64,000 nt of DNA, taken from the NCBI GenBank assembly GCA_020091685.1, contig CM034604.1, positions 6,933,820-6,997,819 of the forward strand, read 5' to 3'. Made by a program: the position numbers and the translations under genes. The DNA comes from Lutjanus erythropterus (lineage: Eukaryota; Chordata; Actinopteri; Lutjaniformes; Lutjanidae). Under the pieces are notes generated by a model. The model was given only the letters and a program-made list of their open reading frames with translations, made no database searches and was not told the origin of the DNA. Of the stretch, positions 23,041 to 34,300 are shown piece after piece; the first letter of the stretch is position 1; each line of letters begins with the position of its first letter.

Positions 23041-25650
23041 ACAATCTAAAAGGCATCTGGCAGACCGTTTGAGGAACAGCAAGATGATACATTTGTATCA
23101 TCCTGCTAAATCTAAATGCAATCTTAATTGTCATGTGGTCTAGGTGTGTATGATAAGGACGTTATGGTCACTAAATGCAGCACTGAGTTTCTTGGAATTC
23201 ATAGAAATATGTGGAAAAGCAGTCCATTGGGACAACTTAGTGCTCTCCTCCCCTCAAGTTCCCTTTCATTCTTCACTAACCTGTTTTCTTTTTCTACCAT
23301 CCTCCATATCTCTCCTCCACTTTTGCCTGCAGTGTCAACTTGTCTCCTGTGACATCTGTGTTACCGTGTGATCATGACACGCATCTGTCACACACTGGGC
23401 ATCATGATCATGTGCAAACTCACACTTCCAAAATGTTCTGTCCTCCCACAATGACTAAAAATCAAACATGTTTCTGAGTAGACACTTTTTTTCTACAAGT
23501 TTTGACATGTCTCATTTTTTACTACAGTTTTGGCCAGTTTATGAATTTTCTTGTGACAATATCATGGGATAACATCAGTTAGACAGATCATCATGCAGCA
23601 TGATTAAAAACAAAGTCCCTTAATCCTTCTCGAAATGTGCTGATTTACAAATGAAACAAGGGAGATAAGCTCCTTTAATTGGTAATATGTTTATTTTTTG
23701 TGGAAATGATTTTTCATCATGTATGCTTAAAATTCATATTTACTTCTGTATTTCCATATTTACTCATGTATACATATTGCTCTGCACTTAGGTCCCATAA
23801 ACCTTGACTCTACATACATAGTATTCCTGTATTATCTTGCAAGTGGAAAACTAATGGTAAGTGTTTAAGAGACTGACAGCTTATCAGAGACCTTGAGGGA
23901 CAGTTTGTGGGTGCCATCACAGGTGCACCCACTGAAACATTGCATTCTTTACTTCAAGGTTAAACATGGAGATGTGCTTGAGCAATAACCCCTCCCCCCT
24001 TCACTCAGTTTAAGGTGAAATAAGGAGAAGCCTCAGAAAATTAAGGGATTGTAACTCAGTGCACTCTCCATGGACCAGCTTTTGGTTTGCTGTCTTTGCA
24101 TTTGAACTGCAGTACACTTTTTATTGCAATGAACTTGAACCATCCACAGTAAGGACAGCAATAGCATTTCTGTCAATGTTTCTGTCACCTCTTTCTGTTG
24201 TGCGTTTTTACAGGTGCTGACTGTGTTAATTCACATTTATGCTCACTTGTGTCAAAAGATGACTGTCACTGTAGATTTTATAAGCTGTATAAGCTACCGT
24301 CAGCTAATGTGATCACTCTAACTCTGAGTTGGCTGAGAACTCTTTCTACAGCTGACATTTTTATGTTTCCAGCTAATCTGTTTCAAAATGGAACCCTGTA
24401 AAAATATGCTGCACATACAATATCATGCTAGAAGTCTGAGGCTAAAGCTGTAGGCTAAAAGCCAGCATCATCACCTGATGATCCATGTATAGGCCATGGA
24501 GCACTTATCTAGTCTTAAGGCCATAGCGCATGATCAGCAGTAAAAACACTTTGCGGTGGCTGTCCCATTGTTTTCCTTTGCAGAGAGCAGTGGCGCCCGA
24601 CTAAGCAGCATTGTTACCCTTGGCGTGGCGCACTGCTCAGATCTGCCGCTGACCGCTTCACTCAGTTCAAATTATTTGACCTTTCAAAGCCCAACCAATG
24701 AGATAACAGCTATATGTGAGGATGCAGGCAGAAGAGACCACAGATGTGTGGAAGTGACATAAGCAGAGGAGACAGTGACTGATGGTTGAGTGTTGAAGGG
24801 AATCCCAGACCCGGAAGAAGATCTCATGAGAGTGAACATTTTTATGTTTGTCCAACGTCACAATGACGGAACAACGTACACAAATCTCATAAGGACTTTC
24901 TTTACAGCAGCCCGACAGTTCAGACCGTCAGGGAGGAAGCAAGAAATATACACAAATCTGTTACACTGCAATATATTCCTATGCATGCTGCTCAGAGTAA
25001 TCTCAGTCAGCAGCTCTTCTGGCAGCAGCACAGCATGTCTCCCTCTCATTTTGCACTGTGCCATGCAAAATTATGAATGTATTTGTGAGCTAGTACTGAA
25101 GTCTAGTACTATCACATAATTTTATATTTTCAGTTAACATAAGCCTATACAGGTTTGCCAACATGCACTCATGCTGCCCTAACAAGGAAGTCTTCAAGTC
25201 TTCAATTTAATTTTTATGACAAATTAAAGCTATGATGAAATATGCAACATTTAATGTGATTAGGTCAACTTAGATTAATTAGGCTCATCAATAATGTGAT
25301 CCTAAAACCACTACTACACGTTTGAAAATCAAATCATTATCATCATGCACTGGTATTTATCCTTTTATTTATCACACAGCCATTGGTTCATACTTTAATT
25401 TAGCTGCCAAAATGTCAGATGATGAACTGCCTTTGTAATATGTAAATGTGTGTGAAAGCATCTCTGTCATGACCAATAAGAAAAAATATGTCAAATCCAA
25501 ACAATAGTTAAGCTAAGAAAGACTTTCCATTGTTTTTGTTCCTGGGCTGCCAAACTACTTACAAAAGGTCTAGTTGATTTGTTTTATGGACAAAATTATC
25601 CTGTGGGATCCCTTGTCTTTGAACAATGTGTTTCTCACCATTTACCTACT
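23041..25650. other. No gene recognised
   Basis: About 2.6 kb of AT-rich sequence. Open frames below 110 codons, including 24790-25119 and the overlapping antisense one, show no known motif. No tandem repeats or element ends are obvious. Confidence 0.45.
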
Positions 25651-25655
25651 GTAGT

Positions 25656-25853
25656 TATTTGCCAACCCTCCAGATTCTCTTGTGAGTCCAGTTTTTCAGT
25701 GCCCTCGTCCCCCCTGTCCTCCCAACTCCACATCAGCAACAGAATAAATTCACTACAAAGCAGGAAAACAGTCTCTGAAATGAGTAATTTTGTGGTGGCA
25801 GTTCCCCAGATACCCTGGTTAGGTTTGGTTTATTTTGGAGGTTGGCAAGCATT
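25656..25853. mobile_element. Candidate 0.2-kb MITE with TTGCCAACC ends
   Basis: The left edge ATTTGCCAACCCTCCAGATT and the reverse complement of the right edge ATGCTTGCCAACCTCCAAAA agree over most of about 18 bases. The interior has a pyrimidine-rich segment and no coding capacity. The target duplication is not evident. Confidence 0.5.
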
Positions 25854-26080
25854 CTGATCAACCACATTTATTCATCGTGGCCATGGTTTTTGAGCTTTGC
25901 TTTTTATCTGTAAATGCTTTTAAATTGTGAACCTGGCTGCTGGACTTCCTGGGGTTTCAGGAATGATGACACCTGTGGGTAATGTCAAAGAAGGCATACT
26001 CATGAAATAGACTGACTTCACTGATACCAAATCCCATTCCAAGCTAAATTAAAAAGTTGGCAGCCATGTACTAAACTCTA

Positions 26081-28047
26081 ATATGGGTCATTCCTACTAT
26101 TCGGTGCCATTTGACCATGGTAACCTTAGATTAAAAAATGTAAAATTTTGCAGGATTTTATCATTTCATCTGAAGGAGGGCTTGTTAAATTATAAGAAAA
26201 ATATATTGGTCAAGCTCAGGATATCATATTATAATGATTTTGACCAAATTCCCGGTACAAGACATGGGGCAAATGTCCACCCTGTTACAGGACATTCTTA
26301 TCTCTATTAGTAAGTGTTTTTGAAAGGACAATTATTTACTATTTACATTTCCTAAGAGTTTAAATGTCCCTTACTTTGCCCTTTAAATGTATTTTTTAAA
26401 AAGTATTAATAAACAAGCATTATCTTGAAAAGAGACGTTCTATACTAAGGCACAATGTGATTTCAACACATTTCTTTAAGAATAAAAAGCAATTTCAATG
26501 AAACTTCACCCCATTTTTAATTGACTGATATATTTAATTCATTCACTGTCAGTATTCACAAAGACAAGCATAATGCTTGTTGTTTTTATTCAATTAATTT
26601 AAAAAATACACAGGTAACAGGGTGGACAAAGGAGAAACAGGGGGGACAGGACGTAACAGGGTGGACATCATACCAGTGAACAGCAATGCATTTCATTAAA
26701 GTAAGGCAGTTCATTTACCTTACAACCTCCCAACAACCATCACAACAACAACAGAAACATGTCCACATCAAACTCAAATCAAATGTCCTGCACCTCCAAA
26801 ATAAACATCACAAACATTTTTCAATTGCTAAGAAATTCCACACATTTTTGTCCAGCTGGACAGACCTCTTGTTTAGGGGTTGTGGCTCTCTCATTAGGCA
26901 CACAATCTGGTCATTCCTGTACCAGCTAATGTCGTCTTGTCGACTTGGCCAGAAAAACTTGCTGGTCCCATTCCTATATGTGCATTTCACCTTAACATCC
27001 TCTTCAACCTCCAGGATGATTCCTGGGTGTGGCTCACCATCATAACTGACAACGCACCACTGCCCAATGTTTTCTTTTGTAATAACTTAAGGCCTTTTTT
27101 CTGCAGCAGACAACACCATTCCCTGACAAATAGATTCATATTGTTTTGATCAATCTTTTTTAAAAGCATAAATGACAAACAAATTCATAATAAATCAATA
27201 GTAAATAAGAATTAATGGTGGAAACACTAATTCATCTAGCCCTCTTATCTTACGTCCACCCTGTTACCATGCAAAACAGTAACAGGGTGGACAGTAACAG
27301 GGGGGACATTTTAAGCTAACATCAGATATTACTAGTCCTGTGATGAACAACAAGCTAGCACATGGTGGCTACAGAGAAGGATTTTTAATGTATTTACTAA
27401 CAACATTTTTCAAAATTACAAAAAATATGAGTTTTCAATATAAACAAGGGTAACAGAGTGGACATGTTATGCTTTACCACATCAGTGAACCATTCTAAAA
27501 CACTGGAAAAAAGGATTAATTAAAGAGTGATACTGACCCTGCTTCATGTAGATGTTTTCCCTTCAAGAATATCTGCTACTTTCTGTGAGTTATGTGACTA
27601 TATGAATGGTCAGGAGGGAGGGGGAGGGTTTTTTTGTCAGAGTAACAGGGTGGACAGTCGACTCAGGGACACAACTTATTTTTAAGAATTTAAACATTTA
27701 AAATGTTTTGATAACAAAAAAAAACATTGGTTGGGAACCGTTATAAATGAGGCTATACAGAAATAATGAAAAAAATAGACTTTATTTGATTTTTATTACT
27801 TATAATTGTAACTTAATTTGAGCAAACGTGAGTGGGGACATGGCAGTACACCCTAATTGCAATTAAAATCATATTAATTATTTTAAATCAATTTATCCTG
27901 TGTACATATGGTTGTGTTTTATGGTAGAGGGGAGTTAACCATGTAAGATGAGATATTAAAAATAAATATTAGCCCACTTTTACACAAAATATACCACATT
28001 ATGGCATGGGGACTCAAATGGCACCGAATAGTAGGAATGACCCATAT
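26081..28047. mobile_element. 1.97-kb DNA transposon with perfect 34-bp TIRs
   Basis: The termini at 26081-26114 and 28014-28047 are perfect 34-base inverted repeats, each starting ATATGGGTCATTCC from its outer end. The 14-mer GTAACAGGGTGGAC occurs exactly at 26614, 26653, 27279 and 27642 on the plus strand and at 26275 and 27254 on the minus strand. Near-exact copies lie at 26634, 27294 and 27450. Two of these form an inverted pair (27254-27267 and 27279-27292) around an 11-base loop. Such motif arrays are typical of transposase-binding subterminal repeats. A minus-strand open exon lies at 26808-27086. Because the ends read ATAT...ATAT, a 2-bp AT or TA duplication could be hidden in them. 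I cannot name the superfamily. Confidence 0.93.
26808..27086 (-). CDS. Terminal exon of a transposon-encoded protein (partial, 92 codons)
   Basis: On the minus strand an open frame runs from 27086 to a TGA at 26808-26810. A TAA at 27087-27089 bounds it upstream, so translation must enter by splicing or the 5' part is lost. The peptide looks like a compact folded domain. In order it has GQWCVVSYDGEPHPGIILEV near residues 10-29, an acidic EEDVKVKC stretch, GTSKFFWPSRQDDISWY, then DQIVCLM, EPQPLNKRSVQLDKNVW and the C-terminus LAIEKCL. The aromatic and Trp/Pro pattern recalls uncharacterised proteins I have seen in fish and cnidarian sequence sets; this is recollection, not a search. It lies wholly inside the 26081-28047 transposon, so it is probably the last exon of its transposase or an accessory protein. 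No other coding exon is visible in the element, which suggests it is an internally deleted copy. Confidence 0.6.
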   Translation of the reverse strand, partial: VITKENIGQWCVVSYDGEPHPGIILEVEEDVKVKCTYRNGTSKFFWPSRQDDISWYRNDQIVCLMREPQPLNKRSVQLDKNVWNFLAIEKCL

Positions 28048-28179
28048 AGTAGCATCCAGGACCAGCTTCCTCAAAGTGGATGTGCTTCCAGATTGGAGGG
28101 AAATTTTTCAAACATAAACTCTGAGTCGACAAAATAATTCAGTCAGCTAAATTGGGATAAAAAATTTTAAAAGAGCTGA

Positions 28180-28660
28180 AAAACATAAAAAAGTTGAAAA
28201 AACTCAAGATTTCAAGGCAACAGACTGCAATAGGTTTTTCAGTTTTGAGCCCAACTCAAATTCTTAAGTTTTACCAATTACTGATCCTTTGTTGAGATAA
28301 TTTACTTTTCTTCTTAGGATGAACTTAAAGCTTTGGATTTTAGAAAGTTAAAACATTGTATTTCAAAAGAAATGAGTAAAGTCACTGAAGTGAAAGTAAA
28401 TGTTAAAATTTTAATATATTCAATCAAAAATGTTTAAGGCACTAAAAAACTGACAAATCAGGTTCAGAGCTTGCTGTGATGACTTTTTTAAATCAATATT
28501 TCTAAAACTCAAAGATTTGCGTTCATCTAAAGAAGAAAAGCAAATTATCTCAACTACAGATAAAAGGCAAAGCAAAACTTTTTAAAGTTTATTTTAAAAC
28601 TTAAGAGTTTGAGTTGGGCAGGTTGTTGAATTTTTTTTTTTTTTTTTTTTTACAGTTTAA
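28180..28660. mobile_element. Foldback (long inverted repeat) element
   Basis: The left arm contains GCCCAACTCAAATTCTTAAG (about 28249) and GTTGAGATAATTTACTTTTC (about 28292). The right arm contains their reverse complements GAAAAGCAAATTATCTCAAC (about 28534) and CTTAAGAGTTTGAGTTGGGC (about 28600). The arms therefore pair over roughly 90 bases around a central loop of about 200 bases. The right end runs into a poly-T tract (28629-28652). A related half-element is at 44650-44800. Confidence 0.85.
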
Positions 28661-30470
28661 ACTGTGAGTGTGGTGTTACAGGTTACTATTGTACACATTA
28701 AGTCAAAACAACAGAATAGGGTGATTGTCAGTGACTCCCAAAATTACATATTAACAACACAGTACCGTGGCAGGAACAGACTTACTGGATCTAATTTCGT
28801 TAAACTGGTACGTGACATCCCACACATGGTTGACATTGTAAAATAGGCACAGTATGGTTAACTTTAACCCTAAAATTCCTTGGGTATGTTTAGAAAAATA
28901 GCATGGTTAGTGTTTAAGTAACTATGTTACTAATTTTGCGTGATGGAACAATTAAAAAAAATTAACAGTGAGTTGTATGTTAGCCTGTTGAAATGAAGCA
29001 GCAGATGTTTTATTTAGATCATTTTATTTTTGACATTATAGTTTGTGGTTACTTCAGTGGAAGCACTGACGCTTTTGTCCACAGGAAAGTTCCTGGTAGT
29101 AGCTTTAAATGTGTTGAAATTAACTACACGTTGTGAATGTGAAGCTTGTTCTGAATGCATATTTTTTTTAAAGCAGAGATTATCCTCTGTTTTCTGCCCA
29201 GGGGTTACAGGTGAAAATAACTTAAAGCTAACTCAGGTACAGCCAAGAAGCTGTGCATTGTCCCTGTCAAATAAACAAATAAAATAAATGATTGGATAAA
29301 CAAAGACATCTAGGCCTTCATGAGCATTTATGCTAATCACAAATGATGATCCCTGTTCGTCGCTTTACGCGGCATCATCGTTTTAGTGCAGTCATACACA
29401 AAAATGACGTGTTGTTTTTACGTATGTAAGCCGACTAATTTGTCTAATCTTTACAAGGTCAACACAGACAACAAGCTGAAGAAACATTTCCTTGACAAGT
29501 AGTTCCTGGACTAAAAGTTCTGGGTATTTTGGGTGGAAACGTGGCTATTGCTTCTGCAGGTGTAAACTGCTATCACTATTACTTTTTCCCCCAATGAGTG
29601 ATGCAGGCTAGCAGGTGTATAACTGGCCTGACGATGACAGAAAAGTTAGTTCTTGTGAAAAATCTGCAACCTCATAAATATTAAAACTGAGCCTGTGAGG
29701 GAGTTATAAGGTAGTTCCATACAGTGCTCTGCTACAAATAGAACTACCTAAAGGCCTAAAGGTTAATAACGGTACAAGTACAGGAAGAGGTGAAATGAGG
29801 AGTATGGGAATAGAAGGAACCGAGGAGGTGGGGTGGGGGTGCTGAGAGCGAGAGAATGAGTGAACAAGAGGAGAAGTAGCCTGGGATTAATTAGAGTGGA
29901 CTGAGTGGCTGACTCCTTACAGAATGTTAATGACTTGTATCAGCAGTGGACGGGGATTAACAACACGCTTTGTGTGTGCGAGTATGTGTGTTACAGAGTC
30001 AGAGATCAGCTGTCTGAACTTGTTTAATCCACTCTGGTATTGTATAGAGAGACCAGACCGTTCCCCATTCATCTTCACACACACAAGCATACACACATGT
30101 ATCCAGCTCCTGCCCACACTACAGTATAAAGAACTGATCACTCCGCTCGCTGGTGAGATCTTCCCGTAACAAGACAGCAATCAAAAGACAGAGGACGAGA
30201 TAATGAGATGGTCGGTGAAAGAATACGAGACAGATAAAAGCAGGATGACAGAAAGAGAGAGGGGCGATAGGATGGGCATCACATGAAGCAGTGAGCAACC
30301 CATAATGCAGCACACTGTTTTCCAAGGTGTTGTATACCTTGATGACATGTCAGCTGCTTGACCCTAGAACTGCAGCTACATGAAGTGTGTCATTTACAGC
30401 CACAGCTCTCAGTTCACTGTGTAGTCTTGCTATTTTACTGAGAATCAGACTTGAGATTTAAATATGGACT
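28661..30470. other. No gene recognised
   Basis: AT-rich sequence with a few moderately GC-rich patches (29340-29400, 29800-29880). GTTCCTGGACTAAAAGTTC and GGTGGAAACG near 29500-29545 resemble a fish MITE fragment, but this is too short to call. I see no coding exon. Confidence 0.4.
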
Positions 30471-30499
30471 TGCCCTCTAGACTACAACAACAATTGATT

Positions 30500-31060
30500 A
30501 ATTGATTTTGATTTTTTTTTTTTATTACAAGACAAGAGACTGAAAAGTAACGGGTTTGAGACAAAACAGAGAACAAATTAGTACAAACACAAAACAATAA
30601 CAGAGCAAGATGAAGAAGACAAGAACAGCTACAGGTGAGTACAACAATTTTGTCATAGAATAACAGCAGGTTTGGTTTGATGGTGTGCATGTGTGGGTAG
30701 GTAAGTGGGAGTGTGGGGTATGTGAGAAATAATAATGATAATAAAGTAAAAAATAAATGAATAACACTAACAGGAAGAAGAGGAATACAGATGACACATA
30801 AGACAATAGTGGAATAAATAAAAAGTAGCAGTAATAATACAGTTAATTGAGCATAAGGGAGCAAGAAAAGTGTACCACGTTTTTCTGTGACCAAGTCTGC
30901 TACAAATCCCAATAGTAATAATAATAACTTAAATAATAAATAAATTAAACTAACTAATAAACATATAGACAAAATCTGGGGTAGGGCCGCCCTCCACTGG
31001 CTACCAAGCAAAATCAGGGCACCACTATTGGGACACCCGAGTCAGTCAGCCAGGGTGAAC
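30500..31060. repeat. A-rich repeat-like sequence
   Basis: Purine/A-rich text on the plus strand with ATAATAATGATAATAAAG-type low complexity and a T-run at 30512-30523. It ends near GGGCCGCCCTCCACTGGCTA and GTCAGTCAGCCAGGGTGAAC. It resembles degraded retroposon 3' sequence common in fish, but I cannot identify the family. The long hydrophobic minus-strand frame across it follows from the base composition. Confidence 0.4.
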
Positions 31061-31089
31061 CAGTGGACAGGTGTGAAATTCGAGCTCTA

Positions 31090-31215
31090 ACGCTGTTTAA
31101 GGTCACTTGGTCCAAAAGACTTGAGACTTGCCTTAGACTTGTCCTCATAAGACCCAACTTCGATTTGCCCTCTTAAGATTGACTATGATGAGCCTATATT
31201 GCCTTCTTCTGATTA
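31090..31215. repeat. Fragment of the AAGTCTCAAGTC-type repeat
   Basis: Contains GGTCCAAAAGACTTGAGACT and TGCCTTAGACTTGTCCTCA, which match the reverse orientation of the words at 22560-22640. No ends are visible. Confidence 0.45.
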
Positions 31216-32685
31216 AATACACTTTGCCTAGCTTAGTTATCCATTCTAAACCAGTTCATGGAAACATACCATTTTCTTTTTTTGTGACATTTCAAAAGAT
31301 CACTTAAAATTTGCATGACAATTAAATGAAAACACAGCGACAATGTCAAACTACTAAATTAATTTTCTCTACACTACTGTGCATATGTGTGTTGAACCAT
31401 CATGACGTTACAACTTGAGCTTCAGATCAAGCCAGAATATTGGAGCTTGAAGATGCAAAACGTGGGCTACTAGCCTGAAAAGACACACTACTTTGCATCA
31501 CTCAAACCTAAAATTTCACCTGCATTCATTCACGCCAGAAAATTTGACAGTATTTTGTGTGCAGCGGTTTGTCATTCGCACCAACATCGGCAAATTGTGT
31601 GCAACAAATATATCCACAAATTCTAACTGATTATAGTTGCTGCCCTCTGGGGGAAGAATGCTACCAATTTTTTGCAGAATCATAATGCACCTCAGCCGTG
31701 TATATGTGTATTTGGGTGGTGAGTAATTAAGGTTTTCTTTCAAATGAACCAGGTGTTCACACATCTGCAATATTTGTTGGTTCATCACTCAGTGCCAACA
31801 ACTGCAGAGCTGAAATCACAAGCATGTTTTGAACTTGGTGATCTGTATTAGCAGGTTGGAACTTTCTCTGCTGCCTCTCCTTAGTGGCGTTTGAATGAAA
31901 ATGTTTCTCGGCTTTGACATTTATAATTATGTTGACTGTGATGGACGGTTTGCGCTGTGGGGAGGTGGAGTAGCAGGGAAAAGATTGGGGATGGGTGGCT
32001 GATGTGTTGTGTGCAAATGAGAGATGAGGAGGAGTGCTGAAAATAATCTCATATAGTATTCAGAAAGAGCATATTTAAAGCAGCAAACCCTGGCAGCTTA
32101 ACAGCTGTGACAGTGGGGAGGACAGAGACAACAAACATTGATGCCAAAGGAGGTGATTGAAGTAGGAAACGAGTCCATTAGGGAAGGACCACGTGAGTCA
32201 GGCAAGCGAGCAAAATACAAGTTACTGACTCGGTCGGCAATGTGGAGGCAAAGTGCTGAATAGAGCAACTGAAAGAATAGATGGTGACAAGAAAAAGATA
32301 GCAAAGATGACTGAGTGAGCCAGAACAGGTGAATGATCAGGTAAGTGGGTGAGGGTTATGGTACAGCCTGACCAAACACAGAGAGCTACTAGAGGCCGCT
32401 ATGTCCGATTAATTTCCTTCGAGAAGCCGTGAATTGCACAAGGAGTGTGATCAGAAAGGGGGAGAAAATGCAACTCTAATGCCTGACAGAACAGTTCTGG
32501 ATCACCCCACATTACATTCAATGACATTTTAATACAGTGGAGATTTACATGTATTCCTATCTGTCCGCTTATGACAACTACAGTATAGTTAAGGTCTGGT
32601 GATGTTAGCTAAAGATGGCTGTTGTGCCAAATAAACTGTGGTAAATCTTTAGTTGAGATTACTTGGTGTTGATGCTAGTAGTGAA
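31216..32685. other. No gene recognised
   Basis: Ordinary non-coding sequence, slightly more GC-rich from 31940 to 32340. I see no exon or element signal. Confidence 0.45.
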
Positions 32686-32689
32686 TGAA

Positions 32690-33045
32690 ACATCCATCCA
32701 TCTTCAATTGCTTATCCAAAATTGGGTTGTGGAGGTAACAGTACATCAACCAGGTCTGACTGGGTGATCGTGTGGTGTTCTCAGGACAGGGTGGAGATAT
32801 AATCCATCCACCTAGTCCTCGGTCTGCTCCGTGGTCACGTCCAGCTGGTGACCTCCCAGCTGGACATGCCGGGAACACCTCCCTAGGGAAGCGACGATGT
32901 GGCATCCCATTTCGGCCGCATGTATCCACAATCTCGTTCTTTCTGTCATGACCATAGGTGAGACTAGGAACGAAGATTGACCAGTAGATCGAGAGCTTTA
33001 CCTTCTAGCTTTCTTTTCGTCACAATGGTGTGGTAAAGTGAATGC
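32690..33045 (-). pseudogene. Rex3-like 3'-end fragment, minus strand, internally deleted
   Basis: The plus strand begins with CATCCATCCATCTTCAATTG and CTTATCCAAAATTGGG, the reverse complement of the GATG-type tail. It continues through GGGAACACCTCCCTAGGGAA, then jumps to ATTTCGGCCGCATGTATCCA, CAATCTCGTTCTTTCTGTCA, TGACCATAGGTGAGACTAGG and TCGAGAGCTTTACCTTCTAG. The order is that of a Rex3-like 3' end read backwards, with the piece between about 32912 and 32913 missing. It cannot encode a protein. Confidence 0.82.
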
Positions 33046-33097
33046 AATACTGCTCCCATTGCTCTGATTCTCTTCTCCCCTCAGTTGTGAAAGATTG

Positions 33098-33128
33098 TTT
33101 TTTTTTGTTTTTGTTTTTTTTTTTGTTT
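33098..33128. repeat. T-rich tract
   Basis: A T-rich run with scattered G (TTTTTTTTGTTTTTGTTTTT). This is low complexity only. Confidence 0.75.
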
Positions 33129-33249
33129 TAACAGACATTAAGGACCAGTGCATAGGATTTAGTGTCTTCTAGCAGTGAGCTTGCAGATTGTGAACACTTC
33201 GCCTCACTCTCCCCTGCCAGACATAGAAAGTGTAACCACTGGGCTGCTG

Positions 33250-33440
33250 CAGTGGTTCCCAAACTTTTTCTGTCATGCCCCCCTTTCAAAGCTGAAAAAA
33301 GGTTGTGCCAAACTCTTGTTTGTTTGTTTCCCCTACATAGATCATATTCACTCAACTTTGTTTCTTTCTTTATGTCTCTCCCGGTCTTCCATGTCCCACT
33401 CCTGCAGTGGCTTCAAAATTAAAAAACTAAGACCCAGGTT
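33250..33440. mobile_element. hAT-like left end (CAGTGGTTCCCAAAC)
   Basis: CAGTGGTTCCCAAACTTTTT at 33250 followed by CTGTCATGCCCCCCTTT is the usual start of a widespread hAT-type repeat family in vertebrates. A matching right end (reverse complement) is not seen within the next kilobase, so this is a fragment. Confidence 0.6.
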
Positions 33441-34300
33441 ATATAAAATGTCACTGAAATAGTAAAATTATTAAACTGCTAAAGTAGGTAAAACTCTAAT
33501 TAGAAGTTGCCTCTGCACCAATCAGAAGAAACTGCATTTGGATTGACAAGACCATGAATCAGCAGCACCTAGTGGCCTCTCTCCATGTGGTCTCACTGAA
33601 CTGTAAATGAATGATTGAAGCGAGTGAATGTGTTTGACTGGTTCTAGGGGACAGCTAAAGGGCACCGGGTTCCAACAGTTTTGTCTTGGTGTGAAATACC
33701 TGCCAGGACCAGTAAGTGTGGAGGTTAAAAAAAGATGGAATTTGGTGGTTTCTGAGAGAGACTGCCAATGAAAGAAAATGAGAAACTTACTGTGCCAATA
33801 ATGCAGTTGGAACCCAACTGAAAAACAGATTGACGGTAGACAGAGAGAAGCAAAGGCATCCTAAGAAAGGAAGCCAGATGCAAACAACCACCTACAGCGA
33901 TTTCGAATTACCCCACCGCCTCTCTGTGTGCCTTATACGTGTGTTCGCACCGGGGGAACAAAGCTAGCAGGAACAAACAAAGACAGAAATTGGGAACGAC
34001 AGCATGAGGGCAAACGACAGAAAGAGATATAGACACATGAGCATGAGAGGCAGGCAGAGGCAGGGGGAAGACTGAAAACAGCCAACAGGCATAACAAGAG
34101 AGGAGGCCGCCACAGCATCCTCAGCATATGCTGGGACCATTAGAGAACATGCTGGGCACTGTACATGCTGGGATACGTGTGCCCTCGTATTGTGCAGAGA
34201 GGGACGGAACCCCTCCCTGGGGAAAAGCTTCCAACAAACAGATAACAAGAGAATGTTCACATAGAATAACAACCTCTACATATATGAAGACAGGCAGCTA
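33441..34300. other. No gene recognised
   Basis: Non-coding sequence. The plus strand is purine-rich between 33940 and 34110, which makes long open frames on the minus strand that I do not consider genes. Confidence 0.4.

Noticed and set aside
24790..25119. 109-codon plus-strand frame
   Set aside because: It has no recognisable motif, an equally open minus-strand frame overlaps it, and no exon-like context is visible.
30445..31011. 188-codon minus-strand frame with many Leu/Phe/Ile residues, like a membrane protein
   Set aside because: The plus strand is A/purine-rich low-complexity sequence, so its complement gives hydrophobic codons. No motif, no conserved pattern, and the frame tracks the composition exactly.
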